Positions 36,766 to 49,601 of a DNA stretch of 64,000 bases are shown in pieces (within the stretch, counting starts at the first letter, position 1; each line of letters opens with the position of its first letter). This stretch comes from Sitta carolinensis. Taxonomy: Eukaryota; Chordata; Aves; Passeriformes; Sittidae. A model generated the notes under the pieces. The model searched no databases, had not been told where the DNA came from, and was given only the letters and a program-made list of their open reading frames with translations. Both the position numbers and the translations under genes were made by a program. The DNA is taken from NCBI GenBank assembly GCA_032173965.1, contig CM063284.1, positions 61,936,863 to 62,000,862 on the forward strand, written 5' to 3'.

Positions 36766-36773
36766 TGACATCA
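36766..36773. promoter_or_regulatory. CRE-like site TGACATCA
   Basis: One mismatch from the palindromic CRE TGACGTCA bound by CREB/ATF proteins, set in CCGTGACATCACCC inside the orphan CpG island, 38 bp from the X-box. Confidence 0.45.
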
Positions 36774-36811
36774 CCCATTCACACTGCGGCCCAGCTGGCG
36801 CCGCCGGGGCG

Positions 36812-36825
36812 GTCGCCGCGGCAAC
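36812..36825. promoter_or_regulatory. RFX X-box
   Basis: GTCGCC-GC-GGCAAC fits the imperfect inverted repeat GTNRCC-N(0-3)-RGYAAC recognised by RFX-family winged-helix factors, with both half-sites complete. RFX sites are enriched in promoters of ciliary and neural genes. Confidence 0.6.
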
Positions 36826-37058
36826 GCGGACGCCGATCCACGGGCAATGACTTCCAGCTGCCCGCCCGCGGGAGCGCGCCCGGCGCGCCGCCGCGCAGCT
36901 CCGCTCTTCCCCTGCCGTCCTCCTGCAGCCCTTTACCCGCACCCCGCCGCAGGTATTTTTCCCGTGCCCTACGCCATGGGGAATGCCGGGGCACCAGAGC
37001 CGCCCCCGGGGTGGGGGTCCCGCGGAGCTCGCATGGTCCAAAATAAAACTCTACATTC

Positions 37059-37059
37059 A

Positions 37060-37100
<41 letters not shown>

Positions 37101-37182
37101 ATATATATATATATATTATATATATACACACACATATATATATACATATACATATACACACATATATATATAATATATATAA
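37059..37182. repeat. (CA)n-(TA)n compound microsatellite
   Basis: About 20 uninterrupted CA units (37059-37098) pass into TA dinucleotides and mixed TACACACATATATA to about 37182. It abuts the CpG island within 10-40 bp. Probably length-polymorphic. Confidence 0.97.
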
Positions 37183-40100
37183 TTACTGATTTTGCTGATT
37201 TCTACCATATTCTCCCTAGGTGCTTTTCTTTTTTCCCCCACAGCTGAAGGAAATCGATTCCTATAACCTCGCCCATGCAGACTTCTCGTCTGACTTTTCG
37301 TTCTGACGCTCCTCTCCACACGCCTGTGATTGTGTGATATCCTTTTTGAGACGGTGGGAGAAGGATTGCATGGAAACGGCATACGGCACTTCCATGTGCT
37401 GAGTACTTCTGGAAACTGTTTACTATCTAGCTGCCCAAGAGTGAAACATTTTTTACCCCGGTATTGTGGTCTAGTACACGAAAATCTTGATACAGAGTGT
37501 TTTGAAAGCTTAAAGGCTGTACTCTTTCTAAACTCATATGAAAAACTTAAAATGCTCGATGTCTCTGTGAATTTGCTAGAGGTGATGTCAAACTTTGCAA
37601 ATACCCTGTTTTATTTACCTAATAGATATACTTCTATGCTTTGTATTCACTAAGAAAACTTTTGAAGTCCGAGTTGACTAAAACTTGCAGCCAGAAGCAC
37701 CAGGAGACAAATAAAACAAACCTACAGTGGAACATTGAAACATTTTGTGACTTTTGAAGCCACTAATGTGATTTTACATACATATATATACTCACAAACT
37801 TTTTTTTTTTTTTTTCCTTTTTAATGTTATTCAGGAACTTCTTATGCTGCAGTTTGATACTGCTGCAGATTTGCACCTTGTGATTTTCCAAAGTCCCAAA
37901 GGGGCCCTGAGTCAAATGAGGGATTAGAAGTGAGAGAGCTTCCCAGGTATTCTGTACAGCCCTCTGTTAGGTAGCTCACACTACTTCCTTTGAGAATGAA
38001 TAGTTACTACCTATTGCCTTGCGCTTTGTTGATTCCAGTTCCTACAGGAAACCATCTGTAAATATTAGCCTGTGTAATTTGTAGTGATATTAAACAAAGT
38101 GATGAGAATCCTACTTAAGAAAAAAATTGATAGCTTTCCATATGGTTCCAAAAAGCTTAACACTGATACTAGTTAGCACAGTGTAGGAACAGCACAGTTC
38201 TGACTCAATTTATCTGTAAAAATGAAGACTTAGTGAAACATTAATTTTCCAAAATTACGGAATGTTTTAATGTGATTGTAATTGCCCCTTTGTGCTTTTA
38301 ATTTATTACCATTGTTATAACGAATTATAACTCATTGTAAGCAAATGCTTTAGATGTGAAAAAGCCAGGCTGGTATGCTGGCATCTTGTAAAGATGGTCT
38401 CTGTATAATGCAATCATAGCTTATCCATTCTGATTTACATAGAGTAACTTACACTGGTTTAGGGGTTCTTTTGCATCAGTATTGTGATGCTGTTCTGTCC
38501 TTTATGTCTTCGCATCTTACCTTTCTATAATGTGTTTTCCTGGAGAGCTGCACTTAGATTCAGGACAGCTGGGGGAGCTGGGTGCTGTACAAGGGAAGCA
38601 CAGCAAACTCACGTAAGTGATGCTGGGGAGGGGAGCCCTGTGGAAACTCTGATGTGAGCCAAGGAGTGCGTTGCAATGGTGTCTGATCAGCAGTTCTTCA
38701 GGAGCCTGAGTGACTCTGAACACCTAGCACTGTGCATGTGCCTGGACACATTCCTACCCTATGGAACGGGTGCGTTAAGCCTTGGTGAACCAGATCCACG
38801 CCTGTTTGGGTGTGTCTATGCTGTGTTCCTGGTGTCAGGAGCGCTGAGGAGCGCAGCACAGCAGGTGTCCAGACAGAGGCCTGATGCTGCATGGTGCTGA
38901 GCAGGAGGTACTGATTCAGCCTGAGCACAGAGCCTGCATGCTCTGCTCCACAATGTACAGAGATGAACTCGGCAACAGTCCTGCATCCGGGCTGGACTTG
39001 TGCTGTGCCCCACCAAAGCCCAGACTGAGTTCAGTCTGGGGTTAATAGCCTTAACTCCATCCCAAAGCCTCTCAAATCCATCTGGACTTTGCTACCTTGC
39101 TCTCCTGGGAGGACAGCATAGGGATAATTGGGCAGGCTCTACAAGATGCATTCATGAAAGTGCTTGTATGAATGTGATTGTTGCACTGGTCTGGGCTGCA
39201 GCCTTAGCTAATGAACTCGACCAGACCTGAATTGGCTCTGCACAGAGCTCATCCTGGTGTCTCTTACTTCAGCATTCCTGATCTACAACTCATCACCTGT
39301 GGCATATCTGCAGATTAACTTTATCAGGTTTTGTTTGTGTAGATGCATAAGGTAAAATATGATTTGGCACAAAATATCGCTAAAGCATTAAGAGAAAAAT
39401 TTGTAGAGAGAGACACAGTAACACAAAGTGATTGTGTTTAAGACCAGGTCTAAACCCTGATATTTTACCATTAATTTTTCTTATGGGAAAAGGACCAGAT
39501 CCATAGGAACATGGGATTTGCCATAGGAAAAACTGACTGTAGTGCTTGTGTGTTCCCTTTTTCAGTGTTTGTAATAGTCAGATATTTGTGTTCTCTTTCA
39601 TTGCATGCTGCAGTTCTAATCTAGCAAAGTGCTTAAATTATGTTCTTTAGAGCTTTACTGGACCAGGGCCATTTTCAGTACTTCCAAAAAGTAAAGGCTA
39701 AAACATTCTCTGAAATCTTTGGCTAGAGATTGCCTAATATTATTCCTTACCCATAAGGATCTTATCTTCACTCTCCCATAGGAAATGAAATCGAAAATGT
39801 CATGTATGCAGCCTTGGCAGACAGTTTTGAACTTGGAGGACTTTTGGTGAAGCAGTGTGGGCCAACATGCCTGAGACATGTTCAAAGCTTTTCATCCTTC
39901 CTCATCCATCTGAAATACAAACAGACAGTTCCCAGTTTCCAAAACAGGGCTAGACGTATATTGTGATGGTGGCAATGACTTGATAAGGAAATATGGGAAG
40001 CATAGTCTTCAACTGACTTTGTAGAATTGCTTTATCCAAGAAGGAAAGAATCCTTAGGGTAAAAATAAAAGAAATAATTATATTGAAATTTTTTTTATGT

Positions 40101-41741
40101 GCTAGGAACTCTTTATTGACTGTTTATTGATTCATCAACAGTCTTTGACACACTTTCCTTGTCAGGACTGCAAGATGCTTACCTTGGTATATCAGTAACA
40201 GATACTTAAGTTAGAAATTTCTCTTCCTGTTTGGAGTTTTTTGCATTAGTGGGCCCTCATGGCTCTTGCTTCTGATTACTGGAATGTATTCAAATATACT
40301 GTCTTATTCTGAACAATTTTTTCTCTCCACTTTTGCTTAGAAGCCAAAGAGTGCTAGGGTGCCAGTCAGTCAAAAGTTATTGTTGTTTTTTGTGGATTTA
40401 GGTTATCATGAACCCTCCATGCCCATTCAAGGAGGTAGAGGACTAAAGAATGTATTTTCAGGCAGCCTATGCAATGAGCTATAGCATAGAAGAAGAAGCT
40501 TCAGTGGAGTGTTCGCAAAGAGAATATAATTCCACAAAGGATGTTGAGTTGAGGCTCAGCTTTTCTTCCCAAGGCAGGCCTAATGACAAATTCCAGGAAT
40601 CCTGTATGAGCCTCTTCCCTAGCATATTGTGGGGATGTTTTCGGTTTTTGAGACCCAGGTCACTTAGAGAGTAGTGTGGGGTCTCTCTTTCTCATGGAAG
40701 ACACAATAGTGTCAGTGCAGTCTCTTACTGTGGTTTATTAAAAATATATTTGCTTCAGATTTTTCAGGATACAAGTTTGTCAGATGTGCTGTTAGTGATT
40801 TGGGACAATTGTGCACAGTGCAACAAGCATAGAACTGTCAGGTTTGACTTCACATGGTCTGTGTGAAGTTTTGTGAGGTGGTCTTAGAGAAAAGATATTG
40901 CTGAAGAGAATCTGTGAAATAGGAACAATTTTAGATTTTGCTTTATTTTTGAATGAGGTTTATTCCAGGCTTTAAACTGGGATAAGAAATGAAATGCAGC
41001 ACATTACAGTTGCATGTCATTGCATCCCTAGAGTCACCCAATAAGTGGGCCTGGCCACGAGAGGGCTCATACTAACTTTATGAACTGTGTTAACTGAATA
41101 AAAAAATGGGTTTTTGTGTGGTTTGGGCATGTATGGATACATAAAATATCCAATCCCCTCAAATTTGAATACTATAATTATTTAATTAATTAGTTATTGC
41201 TATTATTAATTATTATTAATCAATTATTATTAAAATGTGACTAAGATTAATAATTTGTGGAAAAAAGTCCAATTGCTGAATCAACTACACTTCTCTGGAA
41301 TGAATAGCAACAGGAAACTAACATTTCAACTCTAACCTTGAAATTCCAGCCTGTTTACTGAACAAAGTTTTCATATTCCTTTTCAATAAGGTGGGCTGTC
41401 CACCTAACTGAGCTGGCATGTTAGTTTCAGAAGCTTGGAATGATACGTCATGGCTATAGAGTTCCTTTTTCATGTCCTTCCTACTGTACTTCCTATAGGG
41501 CTCGCACTGGTCTCCATTCCCCCACTTCATGAACAACCCTACAAATATAGTTAAAGCTGGTAATAGTCCATGTGGCTCACAAATTATGGAAAATGGCTAC
41601 TCATATTCACTGGGGTCCTCAGAGGAAGAGCCAAGTTTCTTCTGCTGTGTCTTTGTGTGTTTTGCCACTCCTGACATTCATCCTATCCAGTTAGCACACC
41701 GTTGAATAGCTGTCTGGGCCCTTCACCTGTGGAGCACAACA
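37183..41741. other. Intergenic, no gene recognised
   Basis: Short chance frames only. A 16-T run at about 37800-37816 and a highly A/T-rich ATTA/AATTA low-complexity stretch at 41176-41235 are the only simple repeats. One CTCF-like motif lies at 41055-41067 (one mismatch in the core). Confidence 0.6.
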
Positions 41742-41880
41742 AGCTGGAGGTTCCCCTAGCAACAGAATTCCATCCAGGGTGTTCACAATGGAAGCATGGA
41801 AACATTAGCAGCTGGAGGTTCCCTCTGGTGTTACATTCCTGTCCAGGTCTGTCAACAATTGGAACCCTATTATCTGGAAG
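41742..41880 (+). repeat. Imperfect 68-bp tandem duplication
   Basis: AGCTGGAGGTTCCC begins at 41742 and again at 41810. Each is followed by related ATTCC-T-TCCAGG-GT and CACAATGGAA / AACAATTGGAA blocks at the same spacing. A third, weaker start (TCTGGAAGTACTTGCC) follows near 41873. This is an old tandem duplication or minisatellite of unknown origin. Confidence 0.7.
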
Positions 41881-42101
41881 TACTTGCCTTGGTGGCCAGA
41901 TACAGGATGATGGCAGTATGAAAGTACTGGCCAAGGTGAGGAGAAAGGAGACTGCCCCAGTAATGTGACCAAACAGTCCCACAGGAAGGGTCACACCATT
42001 CTGTTGAATATATTCTGAGTTAGAAACTCAGTCCTGCAAGATCAGTTTCCAATTCCTCTGGTCTCAACACCCTCGAGTGCTGTGTTGCAGCACAATTATA
42101 T

Positions 42102-42875
42102 AAGGTTCAACAAGACTCAGGGGTAGGTGCAACACTTGGGTCACAACAACCCAGGCAGTGATACAGGCTGGGAGAAGAGTGGCTGGAAAACTGCCCAGTG
42201 GAAAAGGACCTGGGGGTACTGGTTGACAGTGGCTGAACAAGAGCCAACATGTGCCCAGATGGCCAAAAGCCAATGGCATCCTGGCCTGGATCAGCAATGG
42301 CATAGCCAGCAGGACCAGGGCAGGGATTGTCCCCCTGTACTCAGCACTGGTGAGGCCACACCGCAAGTGCTGCTTTCAGTTTTGGGCCCCTCACCACAAG
42401 AAAGGCATTGAGGACCTGGAGTGTGTCCAGAGAAGGACAACAGAGCTGGGGAAGGGTCTGGAGAACAAGACTGATGAGAAGCAGCTGAGGAAGATGGGGG
42501 TGTTTAGAAAACACTAAAGAAAAGGAGGCTCAAGGGAAACCTTATTGTTCTCTACAGCTGCCTGAGAGGAGGGTGTTGCCAGGTGGGTCAGTCTAATCTC
42601 CAAAACAGCAGGAGACAGAATGAGAAGTGGCCTCAAGTTGCATCAGTGGAGATTTAGACTGGATAATGGTAAAAATTTCTTTGCAGAAAGGGTGGTCAGG
42701 CATTGGAACAAGCTGACCTTGGAATGGACATCACCATCCCTAGAAACGTTATAAAAAATTGTGGATGTGGCCCAATAGGGACATGGTTTAGTTGTGAATA
42801 TGTCAGCCTTGGGTTAACAGTTGAACTCAGTCATCTTATAGGTCTTTTCCAACCTAAACAATCCTATGACTCTAA
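42102..42875 (+). mobile_element. CR1 LINE fragment: end of ORF2 plus 3'UTR
   Basis: Sense-orientation CR1. The 5' part encodes the degraded C-terminal end of the CR1 reverse transcriptase: recognisable peptide traces include PLYSALVRPH and FWAPHHKK at about 42331-42402 and an ECVQRRTTE-type segment following. The 3' part is the standard tail, ending with CTTTTCCAACCTAAACAATCC and an ATCCTATGACTCTAAG terminal repeat. Stop codons and indels break the frame, so it is inactive. Truncated at the 5' end. Confidence 0.93.
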
Positions 42876-45240
42876 GTCAGTAAGCCCTACTACTGCTGCA
42901 AAGGAAGCAGGGACGGACAAAACTAAGGTAAGCTGAATCCCCCAACACCTGCTGGTCTACTCATCAGTACCTGTGGGCACAGATTATGGATACTGATCTA
43001 CATGGTAGATTGCCAAAATTTCTCTTAGGTGAAATCCTGAGAGAAAAAAATATTGAGTTGTTGGTGAAGCTAGCAGATAGGGAGGAACTCTTTATAATGC
43101 TGGGGCAGAACCTGATTTGGTTATCCTTCTGGACCATGAGGAAGTGCAACCTCAGCAGCAGAGCCCAGCTAATAGCTGGGGTCCTGACTTAACAGAGCTA
43201 TAGCTACTGCTGTGGTCAAGATAATTGGCTTCTCACTGAAATTCTGAGGCTATTAACAGTTTTCCTATTTGAGAAATGAGGAAGAGTAGATACTTTTTTT
43301 TCACAGTACAGCTTATTTTATTTAGTAGGGGTTTTGTTTGTTTTCTGTTCTCCCTTCAGGGAATAACAGAGACTTTTCTTTCAACCCTCAGGGATCTAAT
43401 AACATATATACAGACATTATTTTTTTTCGGCCAACCCATGCTGAAACTATTTTTTCCTAATGATCACCATTTCCACTGCAGATTAAAAATACTGAAGTTA
43501 AAAGTGCATAGCTGGTTATATTAATATATGACAAATGCTGTGTGTGTTTTCTCTAATGGACCCTTCTCCTTCCCCTCCTTCCCCCTCCCCATTTCTCTTT
43601 TCCTCTAGAGGACACTTCAGAAGGGTGGTTATGGCAGATGTTTTGAGGTTAAGAATAGTTGAGAAAGTAGGTCTACTCATACAGCTTAATTTTGAATAGA
43701 TTTGTCCTTAAATGTAACCTTGCTCACAGGTCTCTTGTAAAATCAGAACCCTCATGTAGAACTTGCTCCAGATTTTCATGAAGATTTCAGCTGTCTGAAG
43801 TTAGTTTTATTTTTCTAGTTGTTGAAGTAGAAACTGCATCTAACATCCCAAAGAACTTTGTTAGCTTCCTTTCAGATGTGACAGCTGTGATTCCAGGTTG
43901 AGTGACAGATAAATGTAGATGATGCAGAGGGTTATCTAATCAGAGCTATAAACTCTCAGAAAAAGACAAGATTAAATTTGGTGTGTTACAAGAGGCATCT
44001 CAATCTTTAACCTAGCTTTTGTATAGGTTTCTCCAAGATAGTTTGTTCTTAAGACTGGATCAAGAACAGAGAATTGTTCTTTTTCCTCAGAGTTGTAATT
44101 AATTTTGATTAATTAAAGACTTTCAATTGGCCAGGCTACCCTCTTCAAATACCCTATTGGATAGAGAAAAGATCCTTCCTTGCTGCTGTGACTTTGTGTT
44201 TTCACAGAACTTGACAGAGGTTTTATTTCAGTAGATGGCAGTTTTGATTGAGGTCATTAAGATAAGGCAAACTTAGAAATCTACATTTGTCTAGAATCAC
44301 TTGCTCTTACAGTCCAGCCTTCTTAGAAGTCAATTAATTGCAGTCTGAAATTGCAAAGAAGAAAGAAACTGGAATTTGTGTTTGTCTGCATATACATAAA
44401 TATACTTCTAAAGGACAGCATTATATGCTATTTTTCTCCTAATTTCCCCCAAAAGCTTTTACTTGTTTGGTTATGCAGCACTGTCTCTGTTCCAAAAACA
44501 GATTTCACAGTGGTCCATGTATTTTAGATAAGTAAACCTGTTTTAATGAATGTTTTGAATATGAATCCCTACTCATATAATTATGATTTATTAGATATTA
44601 ATCTATAGTTATGAATTAGCAATCTTTAATGGCTCATTTTATTTCTGAAGGGGGAAAATAGCTGCACTTAAATACTTATAGAAAGTAATTCAGAAATTAG
44701 ACTTTCTCATAAAATGATATTAATTGTCCATGAGCTCTTGGCACAAATTTAATGTAAAACTGAGAATCTGTAAGTTTGGGTCAATTAGAGGTGATTTTGA
44801 AAATAGCTTGTTTAGTTGTTTTGGCCAAGTACAGCTCGCTTGGTTGTGTCCTGTGGTCATTATTCAATTCAGGACCCTAAAGTCTGTCCTAATAGCAAAG
44901 CATCCATTGTCCTTTGATAGTGATAGCATCCATTGATAGTGGAAGGACTGGTGAAAATACCAGGAGTAAAGCACACATTTAGTACTCTGCATTATTTTGG
45001 ACTGCAGAATTTAACATAAGTGGAGTGTACTTATGTGAGTTCCATATATGTGTGCTTACACTGTACATTAGTGTATATATAATACAGTAAATGTGCAGTC
45101 ACATTCTGAAAGTATTTATGCTGTATGTTTGTTCCTTTTAAGCATCAGCTACCTTTAGTCCATTGGTTCAAGACCAAGTCACTTGACAGCAATTCTTAAT
45201 AAGTTCCACCAGAATTTGGATGTATATAATTTGATTAAGT

Positions 45241-45313
45241 AAAAAAAAAAAAAAAAAAAAAAATTAGGGCTGGTTGGTTGGCTGGTTTGCTGGTTGGGCT
45301 TTTTTTTTTTTTT
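45241..45313. repeat. A23 ... GGTT-rich ... T14 composite
   Basis: Twenty-three A (45241-45263), then about 36 nt of GGTT/GGCT repeats with seven GG doublets, then fourteen T (45300-45313). The A and T runs could pair as a hairpin stem around the G-rich loop. Confidence 0.85.
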
Positions 45314-47390
45314 GGTGGGGTTGGAGTGGAGGGGTAGAGGGTATATGAAGAGGCATGTACACCAGAAATTTTTCCCATGCTCTTAGATATCCCAGATTTT
45401 TACTGTAGTGATCATTCATGAAGCATTCATTTGGATATCATGAAGTAAAGCATGTCCCCCTTGCCTACCTCCTGTTTTTGCACATCATACCATATTTCTA
45501 CCTTTTCCTTTTTTTCTGTCTTCCTTTCCCACAGCTTATTTTTATATAAGTTTGATCTCTAAATGATCCTGGCCTATGGTCTGTGATGGACAGCCTACCA
45601 ATTTGCAGATTTAATGTCATTTTCTTTGATCTCTAAGGAGACAAAAGGAGGACTATGAAATCCTATAACTATCAAAAGAAGATATTGTAAATTGGCCCCA
45701 ATCCTGTTGCTGAACTGAAAATCACTGTAACATAAATATGACATTAAGTGAGACATACTACTTCATGTCAGGTTTTGCAGTATTTTTGCATATGTTGAGT
45801 TTAATTTCTTTTATTTTGAGAACTGAAAACATAAGTTGGTAGGAAAGCCAGCATTTAGCTTCAGAATAGGTGAGATGTAGGAAGTACTCCTGACCTGAAG
45901 TAGAGAAAGTATGGAAGTTTTAGAGCTGCTTTTCCATTTAATGATTATGTTACAATAGCAGTGCATGATGATGCTGTGTTCTTCATGCATGTGCTTTTAA
46001 ATTCTTTGAATAAAATACCCATTTTGCACTTATTAAACCTCCCTCCCCAACCAGTCTAGACCACTGCATTACCGACTGAAGTTCACACATATGTAAGGAA
46101 GTTTGAGTTCTAATTGTACATATGTGCTCTCATGTGAAAAAGGCAGGAGTGTTGTCAGGAATACAGACATGATTTAGTGTCATTGCATATGAATAGGCAA
46201 ACTGTAAGTACTGTATGGATGACCTTTATGCAAGATAAGAATTCATTAAGGCTAGCAGCCGTGATTTTCAGGAAAAGCATTACAGTGTTGCTGTTAAGAT
46301 TATTAGCTTCTTTAGAGATTTGTCAGTGTGGATAAACCAAAAAACCTCATGTCATTTGGCATACTAGCAAATGCCAGTGATTGTACTTAGCAGAAACTGA
46401 AGGAGATAACCCCAAATCTTGTGATACCCTTGCATGCCTCTGCATTATGTTCTGTGAGGATAGAGTGTTTTCCTTTAAATCTTTGCATGTAAGACTGTAA
46501 ATTCAGAAGAAGGATTTGTATAATAAACACCAGATTTAAATACGTAAAGCTGCACAAAATTATTTCAGCAATGCATGGATCAATCTACTGACAGGCTGCA
46601 GAACTCTTTCTTGCTTTACCTGGTGCAGGTTTTAATTGTCTCAGCGTGCTAATCAGTAATAGCAATATGGGAAATGCCTGACAGCCTGGAATCAGCAGTG
46701 AATTTTCATTGAGAGAATCACCTTGGCATTTTGTGGTGGTTATAAATCTACTACATGTATATGTATATGTATATATGATGCTATAGCTTTTGCTTGTTAT
46801 GCAGATAAAATATGTTTTATACAGATGTATTACTGATTTTAGAATCCCAAGTTGTTTTCTGTCACTCAGTTCAGGGAATTATTGCTTATATATATGCAGC
46901 TGTGGAAGAGAAGCAGTCAGGTGCTCTACAGTTATGAGGAGAGAGTCTAAAATGAGTCACACTGGAATTTGACTATTTCTTATAGCAACTTGTCAAAACA
47001 TTGGATTGTAATACAAAGATTTCAGGAGTACTTTCTGTACATGTAGAATGTGCTTTTCCTTTTGTTAATTTTCAAAGAAGTAGAATTAGAAAATATGGAC
47101 ACAGTCAACTTAATTTTTTCTTTAGATCAGAAAATGTAATATTTTGTTAAAACATATTAATAGAACTATTATTCTTTTGTTTTTAAATTAAATTTTCCAG
47201 TGAATAACCACTTGTGACAGGTGTGTTTTGACAGTTGTAGAGAATTAAGTCCTTTTCTACTACATCATATAACAGCATCAGTCAAAGATTCCTTTATCTA
47301 TAATCTTTAGGCATCAGAGCTTTCTTTTGGAGTGAACCATTCCTAAAAGTAAAGAAAAGTAGTAATACCAAAACACCATCTTTTCCATAT

Positions 47391-47406
47391 TTTTTTTTTT
47401 TTTTTT
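47391..47406. repeat. Poly-T run
   Basis: Sixteen consecutive T, simple repeat. Confidence 0.9.
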
Positions 47407-49527
47407 CCTGAGTTTGGTTATTGTCTACTAGGATAATTGATGCTTCTTCACCTTGAACTACACTGAGATTGCTGGCTCACTTCTTGTCCTTGAAGAGCAG
47501 GAACATGAGAACTTTTGACCTAGATTACATTCTGAAGCAGTTATCTTCAAGTACAGTACCAATGTTGGGGTGCCATTCTGCTGTTATTTTTGCTGCAATT
47601 AACATCTAAAATACTATATAAAGTGTTCTCCAGTGCTTTTCCTCCTGTGCCTGTCATTAACAGTGTACAAAGGTTTAGTGCAATCTCCTTTAATAACAGG
47701 AATAGAAAAAGGAAGAAATAGCTACATGCTTATTAGAAACAAAATCAATTATTACTTTTAAAAACTACCTGCTTTCAATTAAGCAGGAAATTATCTAACC
47801 GGTTACTTAATTTGCTCTGGCTGGCAGTCTCTCAACTGCTTTATGCTGAGTGGAGCATGAAATTAAATATGTAACAACTATCCTAATGGTTATGTTTTTA
47901 GAAAACCAGCATTTAGAAATGTTATTTTGCATAGTTTCAAGAGAAATAATGACACAAAAATAAATTACTACTGCTTCAATGCATTTGATATTTAAAAGAA
48001 AGATATTACTTAATCGTTGATTCTCTTATTCTGATTAATAACAAAGCAATTTTTGGTTTGAGTGATGCAGATGTATACTTGGAATTTGAGTTTTTTGTTT
48101 AGGTGTCTGTCTTCCCCCCTGCTTTCAGATTGTATGTCATGGGTGAAATAATTGCTATTTGTCTCCTGCTGCTTCAAGTGTTAAGATCCATTCCATGAGG
48201 AATAATTCTGTGTACAAAGCGCTTTTTGGTAAAATTTTTGTAGCAATCTTCAAGGGATTTTAAAGTTTTCTATTTGGTGCTATTTGCTGGCTCATTCTCA
48301 TGATACAGCTTCTGTAGCCCAATTGAAACTCATGTTTTTTTACTGCTTAAGAGTATTTTCCATTTCAGAGGAAATCCCTTGGCATTCAATACTGGCTTGC
48401 ATAAATGCCTTTTGAAAAAACCCCAAAAACTGGGAACCTGCTGCAGAATGCTTCTGGTTGTGTGTTAGGAGAGAGGTGAAGCTGATGGTCCAAGATTAGG
48501 TGTGTCAAAGTGCTTGAATCATCCAGTTCTTTGTGTATATGAGCATCAACCCACCATTCCTCTCCCTGGCCCCAAAATTTCACAAGCATTTACAATGGCA
48601 GAATGAACCACAAATTTGCACCATGTAAACTTGGCTATGCTTCCATCCAGGAAATTATATTTAGATTTGAATTTAATTCCTTTGATTTGATTAACTTTGT
48701 GACACAAATCCAAAGGATTCATTATATTTATCACTGTATAAACTTCACTGTATTATCACTTTCAGTTTTATTTAGATTTGACAATGGAGAAAAATTTATA
48801 CTATAATCCTAAATTAGAATGAGTATTTTTTTTAACTATATCAAACAGCTACATGGATCGTGGAAGTTTTCCATTTTTAACAATAGTTAAAAAGAAAATT
48901 CCAGTGCCATAATTATGATTTGGAAGCCAATAACTCACCACATTCCCCAATAACCAGATATAGACTATTTTGTTCTTCAGTTGGGTTTTAATGCTATCTG
49001 GCTTACAAAGAAAATGTGTTATTTTGTAGATTCTCTAATGAACACATTTCTGTTCTCTGGAGAATTGTGAATTTGAGCCTCCAAAGCTGTAAAATTGTTG
49101 GTCTTTCCTTTGAATCTTGACTCAGACATTTGTTGTCTGCTGTAACTTTTGAAAAAGCTTTGAAATTTGGTAAAAAGTGGTGGTTCTTTCACAAAGTAAT
49201 CCCACTCTGAGAATACAGGAGGGATGGTTGTGATAGCAACTACCTGCATCTTATGAAAATTACTTGGTATTGTTAGTTGGCCATTAGTCTGCCAGGCCAT
49301 TATGTTCTGTTTCTTGAATGGAGGACACTTTTTAATTTGTTCAAAATAACAATAATAAAAATAAGTTCTGATTAAGTTGAATTGGAATAAAAAAAGAATG
49401 TCTGTTTTTTCATTTGTGTTTAAGCCCCTTTGCCCCTCTCTGTCATGTGATTGAGAAGCTGTCTCCAATTCCTCAACAACCTAAAATGGCTTTTGTGTTC
49501 TGGAGACAACTTGATGAAAATAGTGAC

Positions 49528-49601
49528 AAAAAAAAAAAAAACAAAAACAAAAAAACAAACAAACAAACAAACAAAAAAACAAAAAAAAAAACCCAACCAA
49601 A
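49528..49601. repeat. A-rich (CAAA)n repeat
   Basis: A runs separated by single C, with a central (CAAA) tetranucleotide series at about 49555-49573. Lysine/asparagine-rich open frames crossing it are artefacts. Confidence 0.93.

Larger units (their letters stand above)
36480..37050. promoter_or_regulatory. Orphan CpG island, 11 kb upstream of ID4
   Basis: About 570 bp of strongly GC- and CpG-rich DNA in A/T-rich surroundings. Open frames run through it on both strands in several frames (up to 252 codons minus, 166 plus), as expected for GC-rich sequence, but none shows a domain or family signature. It contains a CRE-like TGACATCA (36766-36773) and a near-palindromic RFX X-box (36812-36825). 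Possible roles are the promoter of a non-coding RNA, a distal ID4 regulatory island, or the first exon of a gene whose rest is not recognisable here. I cannot choose between these. Confidence 0.75.

Noticed and set aside
36179..37046. Open frames of 150-252 codons in the second CpG island
   Set aside because: Present on both strands in several frames, with no recognisable domain and an Arg/Pro/Ala bias typical of translated CpG islands.
41055..41067. CTCF-like motif CCACGAGAGGGCT
   Set aside because: One core mismatch and no flanking support; a single hit of this quality is expected by chance in 64 kb.
42127..42517. Open frames of 88-94 codons as a host gene
   Set aside because: Peptide traces match the CR1 ORF2 C-terminal region; part of the CR1 copy.
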